Shown here: positions 22,929 through 34,699 of the stretch, piece by piece
How positions within the stretch are numbered: position 1 is the first letter of the stretch
How the letters are laid out: the number at the start of each line of letters is the position of its first letter
Assembly (NCBI GenBank): GCA_039707465.1
Contig: CM077644.1
Coordinates: 197,877,962-197,941,961, forward strand
Length of the DNA: 64,000 nucleotides
Direction: 5' to 3'
From: Rhabdophis nuchalis
Taxonomy: Eukaryota; Chordata; Lepidosauria; Squamata; Natricidae
Program-made: the position numbers and the translations under genes
The notes under the pieces: model-generated
What the model was told of the DNA's origin: nothing
The model's database searches: none
The model's input: only the letters and a program-made list of their open reading frames with translations

Positions 22929-24663
22929 AAAGAGGAATCAAATGATGCTGGACCACTGCAATTATGATAAATACATGTGAGTTGCCAACTGTCTGAATTT
23001 TGATCATTTGACCATGGGAATACTGCAACAGTCTTACATGTGAAAAACAGTCATAAGTAACTTTTTTTCAGTGGTTTTGTAACCCTTAAATAGTCACTAT
23101 ATACATAGTTGTAAACTGAAGACTACCTGCAATTTAATATGATGATTTCCATCACAGAAATGCAAAGCAGATACATTGCAGAAGCTCACCAGCAGAACAT
23201 TAGGGCAATAACTGTTTTTCAGTCTTCCTATCTTATGCTGACTTACAACATCCATAAAAAAATTAATTTACAATTCTACTATTTTGCTTGAATAACTTTT
23301 GGGGTCACAACTGATTGTTTTATTTGTGCTAAAAAGAATATTATAATTTAACAGTTCAAGTTTACATATAAAAGTTCATTCAAAAGAGAGACAAGAAGAA
23401 CTAAAATTTGTAATAGAGCAGTGGGAGAAGAGGAGGAAGGAAAAAAACACACCAAGGTATCTGTATTTGCTGTGTAACAGGTAATTAACAGATGAAGTAG
23501 AAATTATTAAGATAATAAAGAGTTGTCAGCACTGTGACAATCATTCAGGAAGCCTGGATAATCCTATAAATCCAATATAAAGCTTCTTAAATGAATTTTC
23601 AGTGGAATTGGAGTCACATTTTTTCTTTTTTATATAATATGAAACAATAACTTTCCTAACGCACAAAACATTAATCCCCAAAGGACTGTTCTGATTTGGC
23701 TTTTCCGTGGTTCAGTTAATAGATACAATTGTTCACATATTCTGATGACACTTGCTATCTCTCTGCTTATGTATAATGGAAATATTGTTATGTTCTTAAT
23801 GCAAATGCTTCAACCCATCCTGCCCAACTAGCATAGCACTTTGTCACTGTGTTCCACTGCATCAACAAGGGAAATGTAATTACGCATTTTTGAGTTTTAG
23901 AAAGTTGTATTTTTCAGAGTAAGGGTTATTCCAAATCATGCTGATTCTCAGGTGAATGTTCACTGTTTTTTTTTATTAAATAAAAGGCAAAATATACAGA
24001 CACCATAAATTAGAAAAGATGCAAGGAAATGTTTATTTTCTTATGAAGCCCAAGCTAATCAAATTCAGCTCTAGGGAGCCCATACCTAGCTGTAAAAGGG
24101 AATAACATTGGAAAATCTCATTCTCTCTAAATATTGACTTGGTCAATGTTTTCATGGGAAATAGACTTTAAATTGTAAGAAAAGCAACTTATATAAATAA
24201 TTATTATTTTATACCCCTGCAGGAGGATTATATTTTGGAGCCCTTGGCCCAAAGAAGTAACGAATAGTGATTGTCCATGTGCTTTCCATGCAGGCTTATG
24301 TAAAAGCTCAATCAGTAAAACATGGTTATTCCTTCAATTGCAAAAATGGGTTGCAGTTGCATTATGGAGATACTTGTTTCCAGTAAAGGAGAATATGTGT
24401 AGCTCAGGGTTGAAATGAGAGCTCTTTGGTGCTCTCTGGGTTTGGTTGTTGTCTTGTGGACAGTTCATTACTCAAACTAGGTTGGTTACTAACAGCATTG
24501 GTTAGTAAGGCAAACTCCATTCCTTATTAGCACTGATGTTATTATCTAGTTTGTGTAATGAAATGACTGTAAGAAAATAACCAAGCTCAGAGAGTTTCTA
24601 GGACCACTCAGATATTTGTTTGAACATCTTATAGACATGTACCTGAAATGTTGTAAAATGAAG
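22929..24663. other. Unassigned AT-rich sequence
   Basis: Nothing recognisable beyond simple AT-rich stretches. Confidence 0.45.
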
Positions 24664-24844
24664 CAGGGGTGAAATCCAGCAGGTTCTGAGAGAACCAGTA
24701 GTGGAAATTTTAAGTAGTTTGGAGAACCAGCACATACCATTTCTGGCTGGCCCCAGAGTGGGATAGGAATGGAGATTTTGCAATATCCTTCCCCTGCCAT
24801 GCCTACCAAGCCAAGACCATAGAACCGGTAGTAAAAAAATATAT
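24664..24844. mobile_element. hAT-like MITE, right end lost
   Basis: It starts with the family TIR caggggtgaaatccagcagg, contains ggagaaccagcacatacc and agaaccggtagtaaaaaaat, and is cut before the right TIR by the CR1 piece that follows. The same family has complete copies at 34407 and 59103. Confidence 0.75.
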
Positions 24845-25061
24845 GAATTAACCAGTGGAATAACTTGCCTCCAGAAGTTGTGAATGCCCCAACACTGGAA
24901 GTCTTTAAGAAGATGTTGGATAGCCATTTGTTTGAAATGGTATAGGCTTTCCTGCTTAGGCAGGGGGTTGGACTAGAAGACTTCCAAAGTCCCTTCCAAC
25001 TCTGCTATTGTATTGTATTGTATTGTATTGTATTGTATTGTATTGTATGTATTGTATTGTA
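24845..25061 (+). mobile_element. CR1 LINE 3' end with long (TATTG)n tail
   Basis: A plus-strand 3' fragment: ttgcctccagaagttgtgaa (encodes LPPEVVNAP), caacactggaagtctttaag, cccttccaactctgctattg, then about ten TATTG units at 25008-25061. It abuts the truncated MITE. Confidence 0.88.
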
Positions 25062-25243
25062 TACCAGAAAAGTGCACCAGAAAAGTTATATGGAATGCCT
25101 AAAAGACATCCAGCTGTATGTTGGACATGTGAAAAACAGAGAGGAACATTTTATTATGCTTGGTGGACATGTAAAAATCTTTTAAAAATTATTCAGATTC
25201 ATACTTTGATATACAAAATTTTAAAGATTAATATTCAATTTAA
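25062..25243 (+). mobile_element. L1 LINE ORF2 C-terminal scrap
   Basis: The plus-strand translation contains CWTCEKQRGTFYYAWWTCKN followed by LLKIIQ...LIYKILKINIQF. This is the cysteine-rich C-terminal pattern of L1 ORF2 (CWRC...GT..HMWW.C...FW..I...I..IL). It is about 55 codons between two CR1 pieces. More L1 may lie beyond 26348, but I could not confirm it. Confidence 0.6.
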
Positions 25244-26347
25244 ATACAATACAATAGCAGAGTTGGAAGGGACCTTGGAGGTCTTCTAGTCCAACCCCCT
25301 GCCTAGGCAGGAGCCCTATACCATTTCAGACAAATGGCTATCCAACATCTTCTTAAAGACTTGCAGTGTTGGGGCATTCACAACTTCTAGAGGCAAGCTG
25401 TTCCACTGATTAATTGTTTTAACTGTCAGGAAATGTCTCCTCAGTTCTAAGTTGCCTCTCTCCTTGATTAGTTTCCACCCATTGCTTCTTGTTCTACCCT
25501 CAGGTGCCTCAGGTGAATAATTTGGCTCCCTCTTCTTTGTGGCAACCCCTGAGATATTGGAACACTGCTATCATGTCTCCCTAGTCCTTTTTTTCATTAA
25601 ACTAGACATACCCAGTTCCTGTAACCGTTCTTCATATGTTTCAGTCTCCAGTCCCCTAATCATCCTTGTTGCTCTTCTCTGCGTTCTTTCCAGAGTCTCC
25701 ACATCTTTTCTACATCTTGGCGATCAAAACTGAATGCAGTATTCCAAGTGTGGCCTTACCAAGGCATTATAAAATGGTATTAACACTTCTTGTGATCTTG
25801 ATTCTATCCCTCTATTTATGTAGCCTAGAACTGTGTTGGCTTTTTTGGCAGCTGCTGCACACTGCTGGCTCATATTTAAATGGTTGTCCACTAGGACTCC
25901 AAGATCCCTCTCACAGTTACTACTAGTGAGCAAGGTAGCACCTATACTGTACCTGTGCATTTTGTTTTTCTTGCCTAAATGTAGAACCTTACTCTTTTCA
26001 CCATTGAATTTCATTTTATTAGATTGTGCCTGATTTTCAGGTTTGTCAAGATCCTTCTGTATCTTAAGCCTATGTTCTGGAGTGTTGGCTATTCCTGCCA
26101 GCTTGGTGTCATCTGCAAATTTGATGAGTTCCCCATTTATTCCCTCATCCAAATCATTGATAAAGATGTTGAAGAGTACTGGGCCTAAAACAGAGCCTTG
26201 GGGTACTCCACTGCATACTTCCCTTCATGTAGATGCAGTTCCATTGAGAACTACATGTTGAGTGTGGTTGGTCAGCCAGTTACGAATCCATCTGTTGGTG
26301 ATGCTGTCTAACCCACATTCTTCTACTTTATTTAGTAGTTGGTTATG
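25244..26347 (-). mobile_element. CR1 LINE, 3' 1.1 kb
   Basis: Minus-strand CR1 with its ATACA tail at the left, the 3' UTR, and the ORF2 C-terminal third. The frame 25724-26152 includes FADDTKLAGIANTPE and the LVRPHLEYCIQF block, so the RT active-site motif is present but the upstream RT is not. Several frame breaks separate the 3' part. It is tail-to-tail with the CR1 at 24845. Confidence 0.88.
25724..26152 (-). pseudogene. CR1 reverse transcriptase fragment
   Basis: 142 codons covering RT domains 5-7 and the start of the thumb (FADDTKLAGI, CEKSKVLH-type block, LNMSQQCAAAAKKANTVLG). It lacks the endonuclease and N-terminal RT, and is broken on the C-terminal side. Homologous to the ORF2 at 44047-46566. 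Confidence 0.85.
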
Positions 26348-27018
26348 AATATAAATAAACAGAACATATTTATATTATAATATATTTATAATATAAATAG
26401 AGCATTCTCTTTTAGGTCTAATGGATAAATAGAAAAACACTATTGAAGATTATTTTAATGTATTATTACTGAGGAGAGATTATTATATGCATAAAGAGGG
26501 AAAGACTTGACATTATCCACTATGGATGAATACTGTTGAAATTGAACACATCTTGCTGAGATGGATGTCTAGGCCTTTAACTTGCACTTCTAATTGTGCT
26601 TTAAAAGTTTGATCTTATACTTCTATTATTTAAGTGCTTGTGTGAGCTGATGTTATTTTACTGAATGCAGATTCATATGTGTATGTGTATGATTTTATGA
26701 TATGAATATATTACATATAATTTTTAAAATAAATTCCTCAATTCCAATCACTCTATTCATGACTGATTTTTGAATATTTGAAGCTTTAATCCTAAGGATA
26801 GGAAGTGCACTGAAGAAATGTGCACCAGTTAGTTCATATCAAATATTGTAGAATAGACTATATCCTTCCAATATGGAATTTGCTGTTCTGTTTTTTGACC
26901 ACTTGATTCTATTTGAGCTGTTTAGAATGTGATGATGAAGGGCATTATTTCTTTTTGGTCTTTGGCTTTAAACTTTACAGAATGTCCTATTGTCCAGTAT
27001 CCTTTTTTACCCACACGC
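26348..27018. other. Unassigned sequence
   Basis: It begins with an AT-rich imperfect palindrome around 26360-26400. The rest may be decayed L1 flank, but I could not support this. Confidence 0.4.
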
Positions 27019-27158
27019 CAGTGATGGGCTGCTCCTGGTTCAGCCTGGTTCAGCCGAACTGGTTGTAGTGATGGGAGGAGGCTCCACCCATCCACCTGCA
27101 CGTCTGCGCATGTGGGAGCACAGCAGAACTGGTAGTGAAAAAATTGGCAACCCACCAC
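27019..27158. mobile_element. hAT-like MITE (second family)
   Basis: Begins cagtgatgggctgctcctgg and ends attggcaacccaccac, giving inverted ends of the form CAGTGGTGGGTTGCC. Contains gggaggaggctccacccatc and agaactggtagtgaaaaaat. The right end merges into a CA repeat, so no target duplication can be read. A partial relative is at 35480. Confidence 0.65.
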
Positions 27159-27183
27159 ACACATACATACACACACACACACA
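27157..27183. repeat. (CA)n microsatellite
   Basis: Short CA-rich array with some ACAT units. Confidence 0.9.
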
Positions 27184-27935
27184 GCCACTGAGTAAAAAGT
27201 ATCCAGAGTTTTAAAGTTGGATCCGATTACTAAAGTGGTGTCATCAAAGTATTCTCTTGAACTGTTGCTTGGATTAGAGAGCAATCTGATGTGAATGAAT
27301 AAACCAAAGTCCAAGAAGATAAGATGAAATCCTACTGACAAATTAATCTATTATTTGGAATATATATTTTTATAGCGGTAGCATATGATGCTGTCATAAT
27401 TAGTTCAATATATTTAGGTTAAGGGAAACTGGCCCCATTTAGCAAAAGCTGAAGTTCAAAACAAACTCTCTTGCCTGACTCTAAATATTAATGATTTAGT
27501 AATACTAGATCAGGGTGAGAAACTTGCATTGTCGAAGAGTCATCACATGATGTGTCAGGACCTTTTCCTCTTCACTAAACTGGGTGGCCCGGGCCAGTAT
27601 GTGACGCATCTGGCTCGTAGGCTATGACTTTGATACTCCTGCACTAGATAGTGTTTCTATTAAAGCAGGACAGAGAAATACTTAAGAATTGTATCTTAAG
27701 TACACCAAATGTTTTCATGCCATATTTCAGCACCGTCACAGAAATCTTGCTTGCTTTTAAATGATCACTATAACATTTGAGATGTTTGATGTAATATCAG
27801 TTTTAAATCTATTTGCCTTAGTATATTGCATATCAAATGCTTGTTTGCTTCGGAAATTTACTTGAAGCAGTAAAAGAGTTGCCTCAGAGTTATGATTACT
27901 CCTCTTTTAGATGACCCTTGCCATTTTTATTTTGT
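27184..27935. other. Unassigned sequence
   Basis: Nothing recognisable. Confidence 0.5.
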
Positions 27936-28029
27936 ACTAGCTGTACACGGCCACGCATTGCTGTGGCCCAGTCTGATTAAATGGCCAACCAATCTGTGTG
28001 TAGATGTACACCAGCACACACAAACACGT

Positions 28030-28383
28030 ACACACAACCACCGTATAACCTACCAACCTACCTACCTACCTACTGTATTTCTTCCTCTCTTTATCCCCCT
28101 ACCTACCTACCTACCTACCTACCTACCTACCTACCTACCTACCTACCTACTATATTGTTCCAATCTTTCTCTATCCCTCTACCTACCTACTGTATTTTTT
28201 ATCTCTCTCTATCCCTCTACCGACCTACGTACCTATCTACCAACCTACCTACTTACTGTATTTTCCCCCTCTCTCTCTTTATCCCTCTACCTACCAACCT
28301 ACCTATTGTATTTTTTCCTATATCTCTCTAGCCCTCTACCTACCTACCGTATTTTCCCTCTCTCTATCTCTCTATCTACCTAC
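28030..28383. repeat. Compound (CTAC)n/(CTAT)n polypyrimidine satellite
   Basis: Runs of CTAC units separated by ctgtattt and ctctctatccctc segments at irregular spacing. The PTYLPTYLPTYL open frames are artefacts of the repeat. Confidence 0.9.
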
Positions 28384-28539
28384 CATGCAGCCTCCTGGAA
28401 CGAAAAATGGGCCACCTGGGAGTGTGCCCCCCCCCGCGCCTTGTTTTGGGCCTAGTAGGCATCCATACAGCGTTCTGGAACCAAAAATGGGCCACATGGG
28501 AATGTGCCACCCTCTGCGCCTTGTTTTGGGCCTAGTAGG
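28384..28539. repeat. 78-bp tandem duplication
   Basis: Two adjacent units, 28384-28461 and 28462-28539. Each contains aaaaatgggccac and gcgccttgttttgggcctag. A partial third start follows (cctccatgcagtgtggga). Confidence 0.8.
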
Positions 28540-28867
28540 CCTCCATGCAGTGTGGGAATGTTGGAGGCTTATTCGGTTGCTGAGGAAACGACTGTTGGAA
28601 ATGTGAGGGGGGGGGTTGTATGATGCATCATAAGAAGCAGCCGGATGGGAGGAGCTACAGGAAGGTGAAAACCTGAGAAGTGCGTACCTTTTACGTTTGT
28701 GCTGCTTGCACATGACACGTGTGTGCCAGCCACACAAAATGTACATATGATTGCATCGGAAGGCGTTGGGAACATTGTGTGAAAATTTGGTGCCGATCAG
28801 TGCAGTACTTTCTGAGATTAGCGGCTTTGCACAAACTATTTTACATTTTTATTTATATAGATTAGAC

Positions 28868-29241
28868 CAGGGGTCTCCAACCTTTTTTGCACCAGGGACT
28901 GGTTTCATTTTAAAGAAAATTCTGCGGACCGGCTGGCGTAGAGGAGGAGCGGGGTGGGAGGGGGAACAGGTGCCGCATGCACACGCGGGGGGGGGGGGAG
29001 TCGGCTCACTCAGCCCTCTAAGGCCTCCAAAGGCATGAATGGCCGCGCATGCACAAGCGCACGCAGGGGGGAGTCGGCTTACTCGGCCCTCTAGGGCCTC
29101 CAACGGCGCGAACGGCCGCGCCTGGGTTCTCCCGAATCCGGTGTGTGCTCTGCCCAGGGGACTGACCCCTCCTACCTCCTCTCCGGCCCTGCGGCCCGGT
29201 TCCTATCAAGCTATGGACCAACACCGGGTTGGGGACCACTG
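28868..29241. mobile_element. hAT non-autonomous element with perfect 8-bp target duplication
   Basis: 374 bp starting caggggtctccaacc and ending ggttggggaccactg, which are inverted terminal repeats. The 8-bp duplication gattagac lies at 28860-28867 and 29242-29249 with no mismatch. GC-rich interior, no transposase. It inserted at the right edge of the satellite-bearing element. Confidence 0.88.
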
Positions 29242-29249
29242 GATTAGAC

Positions 29250-31179
29250 TACTATTATTTTTGCAAGTTTTAATGAAAGATTCAAGGAGAAGGTAGGGGA
29301 AAAAACAGAGATTTGTTTTGCACGATTAGTTAAAGAAATTACCTGAATCATTGGTATTTCAATAAATATGGAGGACACCTGATTTAGAAATGTGGCCAGA
29401 TGCAGATATTCACTGCTTCAATACAGGAGGTGGCTTCAGATACTATTTCTCAAAAAATACTCCTCTGAAGATCAGCACAGCCCTGACATTTAAGCCATAG
29501 AAATAAATCACTGTCTCTGCCATGCAAAGTGATATTGAGATCTCAACATTATAATTTTCTTAAATGAAATGATCTCCTTGAAACAATCATTACAACTATT
29601 AAAGGAACATTTGAAAAAGATATTAAAATGAGAAGTATTAAATATTAACAGGTTTTCAGACTGGAAGGTACTCACTCAAGGGGCTTTAATTGTCTGCCAG
29701 ACAATGAGAATTGGAGCTAATTAAGCAGAAAATTAGTTCAAAGGTAGTGAGGTAGGGAGCTATAATTGGGTAATGGATGATGAGTAGAGATACCCCTTTA
29801 AATGGCTGCTGAAATTGTCCTAGTGGGTGAATATAGAAGAACACAGACATTTGAATTGAAGATCAAAACTATAAAAATGGCAATGTATTACTACAAGTGA
29901 CTATATTTTGACTATTTTGAACTTGTGTCTGTAAACTAAAACAATCTGAATTTGTGTTCTTCTAGAAATATCCCTCTATTATAGGTGAAGATAAGCAAAA
30001 CCAAAAGTTCCCAGAATATTATTATTTTCTCTTCTGCTCTAAGCTCATCTGTATTTACATGCAGACTTTAACTATGATCACTGACATAGCAAAATATATA
30101 TGTGCATTCATGAGAATTAGTTGGATTTGGGGGAGATTTTTCTCAGTTATTTCTTTTCCTTATGGAAAAAAACCATTTCTAAATCACAGGAAAAATATGA
30201 TGAGCATTGGTGATGCATGAGCTGTTCCACATAATTTCAGTTGTGCTATTTGAAGCCTCCCATGTGAAATTCTGCTGCATCACTTGTACCTGTCAAGTGC
30301 CCACACAGAGCAAAAACAAAACAAAACCCAAAAAACCCAAAAAGGATCACTAAATGATTCTGGAAGCCATTTACATTGTGAATTACAACCTTGTGCAATA
30401 AGATTAGAGAACTGTGTATTGCAAATAGTTTGATGTTTTTGAGGAAAAAAGATTTGATCAAATTCACTTTCAAGAGTTGACTTCCTAAAAAAAAAAATCG
30501 ACTTCCTGAGTTTATAGAATACAACTGGGTATATATCAGGATGGGGAAACCTTCTTTTTATGTCATGTTTGGGTGTGCATCTTACACTAATGAATAAATT
30601 CAATTATACACTATAGACAAGAAGAAGGCATTTAATCTGTCAGCCTAAATGTTCAAACCTATGTGAATACAAGGTGCTTATGTAGCCATGATAGTTGTAC
30701 CAAAATTAAATGCTGGTAAAAAAAAATATTAGTAGGGAATTCAACAAAAATGGTGGGAAAATTAAATCTTGGAGGCTAATTAGGCTCTAACAAATTACAA
30801 TAAAGAGAAAATAAGGTCCTCTGGAGAAGAGATTAACTGAGAGGAATAGTGTCAGCTGTTAGAAAATAAAGTAAATTAAAAGTGAGGGTTTTGTCCCAAG
30901 AAGGAAAGAGATAGAAACAAAACTCAGGAATTAGGTGAGCTATAAGAAGTATAGGATAGGACACATGCATGGAGGAGAAATAAAGCAGAAAAGATCCTGT
31001 CTCATAGCAATAGCAGGGGGAAAATGGGGTGGGGAGACATTGGGAAAAATGACTGGAAAGGCTTTTCATACACAGCCTAAGGAAATGAAAAGAGTACTCA
31101 TCAGTATTGGTGGATTATGCATTTTTCAAAATCAAGACTTTTTTGACTTCTTGTGACTACATAGATGGTGGTTTCCATG
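29250..31179. other. Unassigned AT-rich sequence
   Basis: Nearly 2 kb with no recognisable gene or repeat. Short open frames lack motifs. Confidence 0.45.
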
Positions 31180-31930
31180 ACAATCTACTTTTCCTAACCT
31201 GTCTTTCAAGTTTCCAAAGTGCACTCATTGCCATTGTAACTGAGTCCATCCACTCTGCTGCTGGTTGTCTTCTCTTTCCTTCCACCTTTACGAGCATTAC
31301 AGCCTTTTCAAGGGATTGGGTCTCTGTATAATGCATCTGAAGTAAGATAATTTGAGCCTGGTTATTTGTGTCTTGAATGAGAATTCTGGGTTGATTTGTT
31401 CAATGATATATCCGTTTGTTTGCTTGGCTTTCCACAATAGTCTGGAGTTCTTCTCTGACACCAAAAGTGTCAGTACTCTTCCTATTCTGTTTCTCCAAAG
31501 TCCAAAGTTCACTTCCAAAGATTCTCACAGAGAATATTATGTGATTGTTATCTTTGTCGCTATATTTATCCAGACTTTGAACACTTTTCAAGTCCCTCAT
31601 GGAAGTTTTACCAAGTTTTGTCCGTGGCGTATTTCTTGACTCCTCATTCCTTTAATATTGATTATTGAATCCAAATGGCAGAAGCTATCCAACACATAAG
31701 TATCTTCATTGTCAATTCTAAGCTAGTTGCTCTACTATTACATTAATTTGCTTTTTTATACTTAGCTCTATTTAATATCATTTTAATAACTTCGCTCCTT
31801 AATTTTTATTACTGGAAGTTTCAGGACCTTTGCTTTTCAGGGAAGCATCATCAGTATGGTGCAGATTATTGATTTTTCTTCTTCCAAATTTCAAATCATG
31901 CTAAAACTATTTTGCAATCCAACTTGTCTT
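31180..31930 (-). mobile_element. Bov-B-like RTE LINE fragment, decayed
   Basis: The minus-strand translation near 31400-31560 includes FGSELWTLEKQNRKSTDTFG and ELQTIVESQANKR. These parallel the RTE/Bov-B ORF C-terminal pattern (ESWTL.K...R.DAFE...R.LL.V.W...N.SI). The order of neighbouring blocks (near 31260-31330 and 31830-31890) also follows Bov-B. Frame breaks and deletions are frequent. Bov-B is typical of squamates and probably the source of the Sauria SINE tail. Confidence 0.65.
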
Positions 31931-32086
31931 AATATACAGTATGTTCAGCAAAGAGATTTTAATAAATAAGAGCATACATATTATTCTCATATCCCTTTGC
32001 CAATGAAGAACCAATCTAGCTCACCATGTTCTATTCAAACTGTGGCTTCCTGACTTGTAGTTTCAACTTTAAATATAGTGTGTGCC

Positions 32087-32400
32087 AATCTATATAAATA
32101 AAAATGTAAAATAGTTTGCAAAACCGCTAATCTCAGAAAGTACTGCACCGATTGCCACCAAATGTTCGCACAATGTTGCTAAGAAATAGAGTAACAATCA
32201 TACATACAAATTGTGTGTCTGGCACACCTGTGTCATGTGCACGCTACACAAATGTAAAAGTACCGCACTCCTGAGTTATTTTTCTCCCTTTAGCTCCTCC
32301 CACCTGGCTGCTTCTTATGCTGCGGTCACACACACGTGCAGCATCGTGTGCTGACGCCCTCCCCCCACACTTAAAACATCACATTTCCAACGGTCACTGA
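32087..32400 (-). mobile_element. Right end of the unclassified element, inverted
   Basis: aatctatataaataaaaatg, gctaatctcagaaagtactg and the block with tggcacacctgtgtcatgtg are the reverse complement of the right end of the element at 27936-28859. The left, satellite-bearing part is not adjacent. Confidence 0.6.
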
Positions 32401-32879
32401 GGAGAGGGCTCAGAAGGAGCCACCGCCGCTGTTCCACTCGGCCTACAGCGCCTTTGACCATGCCGGACAGAGGTCTTCAAAAACAAACCCGAGATAACTT
32501 CTCCCTTTTGATCTAAAAAACTCAGCAGCTTAAGAATTGTTTCATGCATGAAAATGGAGGGGAAGGATGGGACAGAAGAAATGCTAACGAAAGTAAGCTT
32601 TGTGCATGTGCTTGTGCATATCTCCATGTGCTTCCCACATCGTTGGTTGGACCTCTCGCAAGGCAACTTTATTCAGATGCACAGAGGGTTGCGAGTGAGA
32701 GGAGTTCCTCGAGTGGACTGAAGCGAGAGTGATGGGGGACCTCGCCAGCAGCCATATTTATGGGTCTCCCATGGGGGAACCGAGCCTCAAAGCCCATTTT
32801 GCTTGCAAGGATGGCCAAGCTCTCTCTCCTCTCCACCGGATGGGGGGATAGTATGGGGGGAACTACAAAAACAAGTGAA
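32401..32879. other. GC-richer unassigned segment
   Basis: Less AT-rich than its surroundings (for example ggcctacagcgcctttgacc). Short open frames on both strands lack motifs. It may be the interior of a longer version of the flanking DNA element. Confidence 0.35.
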
Positions 32880-33295
32880 CCTGGAGCAAGGCAAATTGCT
32901 GGGAGGCAATTTTTTTTTCTTGTGCTAATCAGGCTGTTGGCTGTTTGCTGCAAAGAGGTAAGTCAACAACTATAAATACCTATAGAATGTTCAAATTATT
33001 AGACTTACTTTTTAAAGACTATTAAAAATTATTATTGTTCTAGACAACCTAACAAAAATAATAAGCTTTTTAAAATAAATGCTTGATGTGAAGAGGCACA
33101 GTGCTATTGCATCTTCTTTAAATAGCAGAAAATAACTATACTTCCAGAAAGCCACATCAATTTTAAGAGCATCTGTACAAGTATAGTCTGAAATGTAACA
33201 CCACAAACAGTGTATATTGTCTGTACTGTTTGTTGCAAGGAGGCAAATTGCTGGAAGGCAGAGTTTTTCCCTTTTTTTTTCAACCCCAAAAGCTA
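32880..33295 (-). mobile_element. Partial copy of the TTA-type DNA transposon
   Basis: Read on the minus strand it matches 10020-10450 (cagcaatttgcctccttgca, tttcagactatacttgtaca, ttgttgacttacctctttgc). The terminal inverted repeat near 33295 is degraded and the other end departs from the first copy at about 32875. Confidence 0.65.
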
Positions 33296-34136
33296 GATGC
33301 ATGGTATCTATTTATTAAATTTGTTTGTCACTTTCTTGCCTGTGAACATTTTATTGATGTTTACAAACTTACCAGGATTAAGCTGAAGTTGAAAGAGATT
33401 TCACTTTATTGTTTCTTAAAAATATCTCGTTCTTTTCTCTAAGCAAAAGACTAATATTTTCTATAGACAATAATCCTGTTTGCTAACAATATTATTTAAA
33501 TAATTAAGCAATGATATGCAAATAATCATTCTGCACTTAATTGTATTACACTATCTAAGAATGAAAGTGATGTGTGTGTATGTGTGTATGTAGTTGGCAT
33601 GCTGTCTAACACACTTCCCTGTTAGCCTTCTTGGACACATCAGATAGAAAACTTAAGCAGGTGAGGTAAATCTACTTTATCTTAAGGCTACATTAACAGA
33701 ATCTTGAAAGTCTGAAAGTACAAAACTTCCCATCACCACTTTTAGCTTCTTAATACATTAGGGCAGTTGCTTTCCCGGTTTATTTCTCTGGCCGTTAATG
33801 TGGAACTCCTGCCTCTCTTGTCTGATTGTTTCTTAAGCAGCATCTCTTCCCCTTCTTCAAGGTCATCCACACATTTCATTGCACTTACCCACTAGTTTCC
33901 ACAGAGCAGCGTAAAACTTTATCTGTCTTAATGCAGTGTTTCTTCTCTTCTTTTGAGATCTTACAGACAATTTGCAATGCCTCATTGATTTGAGGGTGGA
34001 AGGTAGTCAGAGGATGAGATTTGTCCAACTCTTATTTACCTCTTTAGACAGCAGCAAACATACCTCTTTCCCTTAGACAGTAGACACTTTCCTCCATTGA
34101 CATTTTCATGATCTCTGGCTGCAAATATAGGCAGAG
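33296..34136. other. Unassigned sequence
   Basis: Nothing recognisable apart from a short GT-rich run near 33570. Confidence 0.45.
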
Positions 34137-34360
34137 GGCACAAAGGCTCAGTGCTTAAAGATGCTAAGTTTGTCAGCTGAAAAGCTGATAGCACGGATTT
34201 GAAACCCGAGCATTGCACAATGGGGTGAGTGCCCATTATTTGTTCCAGCTATTATCCACCTAGCAGTTTGAAAGCATGCAATTGCAAGTAGATAAATATG
34301 TACCCTTTTGGTGTAATGTACTGTAGCAGCATTCTGTGCATTTCAGCTTATGTGTGCCAC
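34137..34360 (+). mobile_element. Sauria-type SINE, diverged
   Basis: The head has an A-box-like aggctcagtgc and a degenerate B box (ggatttgaaaccc). The body has caatggggtgagtgcccatt, agcagtttgaaagcatgcaa and cccttttggtgtaatg. The 3' part is lost or decayed. Confidence 0.65.
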
Positions 34361-34405
34361 CCTTTATAGTTGGACTCACCTAGACAGGTGAGTCCAACCT
34401 TTATA
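34361..34405. other. 29-bp palindrome between 8-bp direct repeats
   Basis: cctttata occurs at 34361-34368 and 34398-34405. Between them is a near-perfect palindrome: gttggactcacct (34369-34381) and aggtgagtccaac (34386-34398, sharing its last base with the repeat) around agac. This could be an insertion with a target duplication, or a template-switch product. Confidence 0.7.
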
Positions 34406-34406
34406 T

Positions 34407-34691
34407 TAGAGGTGATATTCACCGGGTTCTGACCAGTTTGAGTAGTTTGGAGAACCAGTAAATACAACCTCTGACTGGCCCTGCCTCCATCTATTCACTG
34501 CCTCCCAAGTCCCAGCTGATCAGGAGGAAATGGGGATTTTGCAGTAACCTTCCTGTGGAGTGGGATGGGAATAGAGATTTTAGAGTATCCTTCCCCTGAT
34601 GCACCCACCAAGCTACGCCCACCAAGCCATGCCACACCCACCAAGCCATGTCCACAGAACCGGTAGTAAAAAAAATTGAATCGCACCACTG
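34407..34691. mobile_element. hAT-like MITE
   Basis: Begins tagaggtgatattcaccggg and ends attgaatcgcaccactg, inverted ends of the CAGTGGTGAAATTCA type. Flanks ctttatat (34399-34406) and cttaatac (34692-34699) agree at 6 of 8 positions, as expected for an aged 8-bp duplication. Internal blocks ggagaaccagtaaatac and agaaccggtagtaaaaaaaa define the family. No coding. Confidence 0.8.
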
Positions 34692-34699
34692 CTTAATAC

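Larger units (their letters stand above)
27936..28859 (+). mobile_element. Unclassified dispersed element with internal satellites
   Basis: The left end actagctgtacacggccacg is shared with the element at 60160. The right end (cgatcagtgcagtactttct, ... catttttatttatatagatt) recurs inverted at 32087. Between them are polypyrimidine (CTAC)n/(CTAT)n arrays (28030-28383), a 78-bp tandem pair (28384-28539) and a unique 3' part. There is no coding sequence and no obvious terminal inverted repeat. Conserved ends with a variable satellite core resemble Helitron/Helentron-derived elements, but this class is only a suggestion. Confidence 0.55.

Noticed and set aside
27892..28455. PTYLPTYL-type open frames
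   Set aside because: Translations of the (CTAC)n satellite.
30246..31639. Host exons suggested by clusters of 70-110-codon frames
   Set aside because: No conserved motif, no consistent splice signals, and the region from 31180 is better explained as decayed Bov-B.
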